Source: Phycomyces blakesleeanus NRRL 1555(-)
Lineage: Eukaryota > Mucoromycota > Mucoromycetes > Mucorales > Phycomycetaceae
Length of the DNA stretch: 64,000 nucleotides
Assembly: GCF_001638985.1 (NCBI RefSeq)
Contig: NW_017265142.1
Coordinates: forward strand, 186,001-250,000
Direction: 5' to 3'
A program made the position numbers and the translations under genes. Positions 63,221 to 64,000 of the stretch are shown piece after piece. The stretch's first letter is position 1. The number at the start of each line of letters is the position of its first letter. The notes under the pieces are model-generated. The model was not told the origin of the DNA. It worked only from the letters and a program-made list of their open reading frames with translations, and made no database searches.

Positions 63221-63549
63221 TATTAATTTCTCCATTGAGTGTAACATTGCCGTGAAACGTGGACATTAATTTTGGTTTTGGACAAAACAGATAATAATTT
63301 CTTGTTTTAAATGTCATATATACATAAACTATTATAAATATTATATAAAACCATGAACGCATTAAAGCACCAAAGCATTAAAGCAAGATAAACAGTAAGA
63401 AAAAAGAAAGAAAAGAGAAACATGAGTAAAGAAGTACGTAATGTGAAGAAATAAGGAAATTTATGAATGAATTAATGCTATAGGTGCTTTCCATGATTCT
63501 ATATATTTAAAAAGAGATTTTTCAGTATCAAATAAGCTAATTTTATCCA

Positions 63550-64000
63550 CTGATAGCCTCATCATACGTCTACTTTACCTGATGAATGCACGAATATCAT
63601 TTGGTTCTGTGCTTAACCCGGCAAAATCGATGACTGCCAAACGGATATGTAGCTTGTCATATCCCCATCACAGTTCTTGACCAATGCCAAGTGATGTTTA
63701 TAGTTTCCTTTGCATCGCAACATGATGATATGTACACTTTGGTGCATAAGCTCCTCGTGCGCAGACGATGGATCATTTCGCTCAGAAGGTTGCATCTAGT
63801 GTTAATACGTTCTTTGCCTTTAGATTTTCTTGCATATCCAATTGTTGTCATCGGATGGTGACGACAGTGTTGCTCGTATTTGACCAGGTCCTCGGTAACG
63901 TTGATTCCCAAATGTTTGTCCAGAAACACCCACAGCCATCGGCCTTCCAATCTTTTGCCATTTGACTTCATTGCTGTACGTTCACCCCACGCGTTACAGC
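63550..64000 (-). pseudogene. Decayed ORF with YARKS motif, serine-recombinase-like (5' end outside window)
   Basis: Read from the right edge, the frame is open from 64000 past ATG 63971 down to 63657. It contains GRWLWVFLDKHLGI, HCRHHPMTTIGYARKSKGKE and CNLLSEMIHRLRTRSL with TKVYIS. A second frame (about 63573-63637) continues with RLAVIDFAGLSTEPNDIRAF and a stop, so at least one frameshift separates them. The block order (IGYARxS, helix, VYIS, then a late IDFAGLST strand) resembles the N-terminal domain of serine recombinases (IGYARVS ... VVWKLDRLGRS). The late Arg residues of that family are missing. The likeness is my inference. The frameshift and the nearby MITE suggest a transposon remnant. 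Confidence 0.45.

Overview
The window reads as nuclear DNA of a low-GC filamentous fungus, most likely Mucoromycota (Mucorales). Genes have many short GT-AG introns, intergenic DNA is very AT-rich and full of microsatellites, and the gene families present (Snx3/Grd19, type I metacaspases, a Zn2Cys6 regulator, an APC permease, MULE and Tc1/IS630-type relics) fit that group. The genus cannot be fixed from sequence alone. Exon structures were built by hand from splice sites and reading-frame continuity.

Layout. 1-1166: the 3' part of a gene with a plant-PP2-like C-terminal domain, plus one fossil exon of the same family. 1621-7092: a complete Mutator-like element (MULE) with terminal inverted repeats and a 9-bp target duplication. 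It encodes a FAR1-DDE-SWIM transposase (one in-frame stop) that appears to be spliced to an OTU-type cysteine protease through a tandemly repeated lysine-rich mini-exon. 7539-15448: a probable HAUS4/augmin subunit, Snx3, a complete F-box/PP2 paralogue of the first gene, and a Q/N/H-rich orphan. 15449-24296: gene-poor, with a truncated Tc1/IS630-type transposase relic. 24297-25875: a second F-box protein.

27006-41202: four tandem type I metacaspase genes on the minus strand (A-D), with matching catalytic-domain exon lengths but unrelated low-complexity pro-regions. A, B and D keep the His/Cys dyad. C has lost both residues (SGHGG to SGYGG, DSCHSG to DCSNSG), yet every exon remains open and correctly phased, so it looks like a maintained pseudo-protease. 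41396-44882: a Zn2Cys6 transcription factor directly upstream of the array on the same strand, with no demonstrated regulatory link to it.

48726-57046: a 1.70-kb nearly perfect inverted duplication around a 4.9-kb spacer. Each arm carries an identical 345-aa MDR-family oxidoreductase with its own TATA box, in divergent orientation. 59580-62196: an 11-exon amino-acid/GABA-type permease. 62684-63220: a TA-flanked MITE. 63550-64000: a decayed ORF with a serine-recombinase-like YARKS motif, cut by the window edge.

The strongest leads are the doubly dead metacaspase within an expanded array, the MULE/OTU fusion with its repeated mini-exon, and the inverted oxidoreductase duplication, which could be biological or an assembly artefact.
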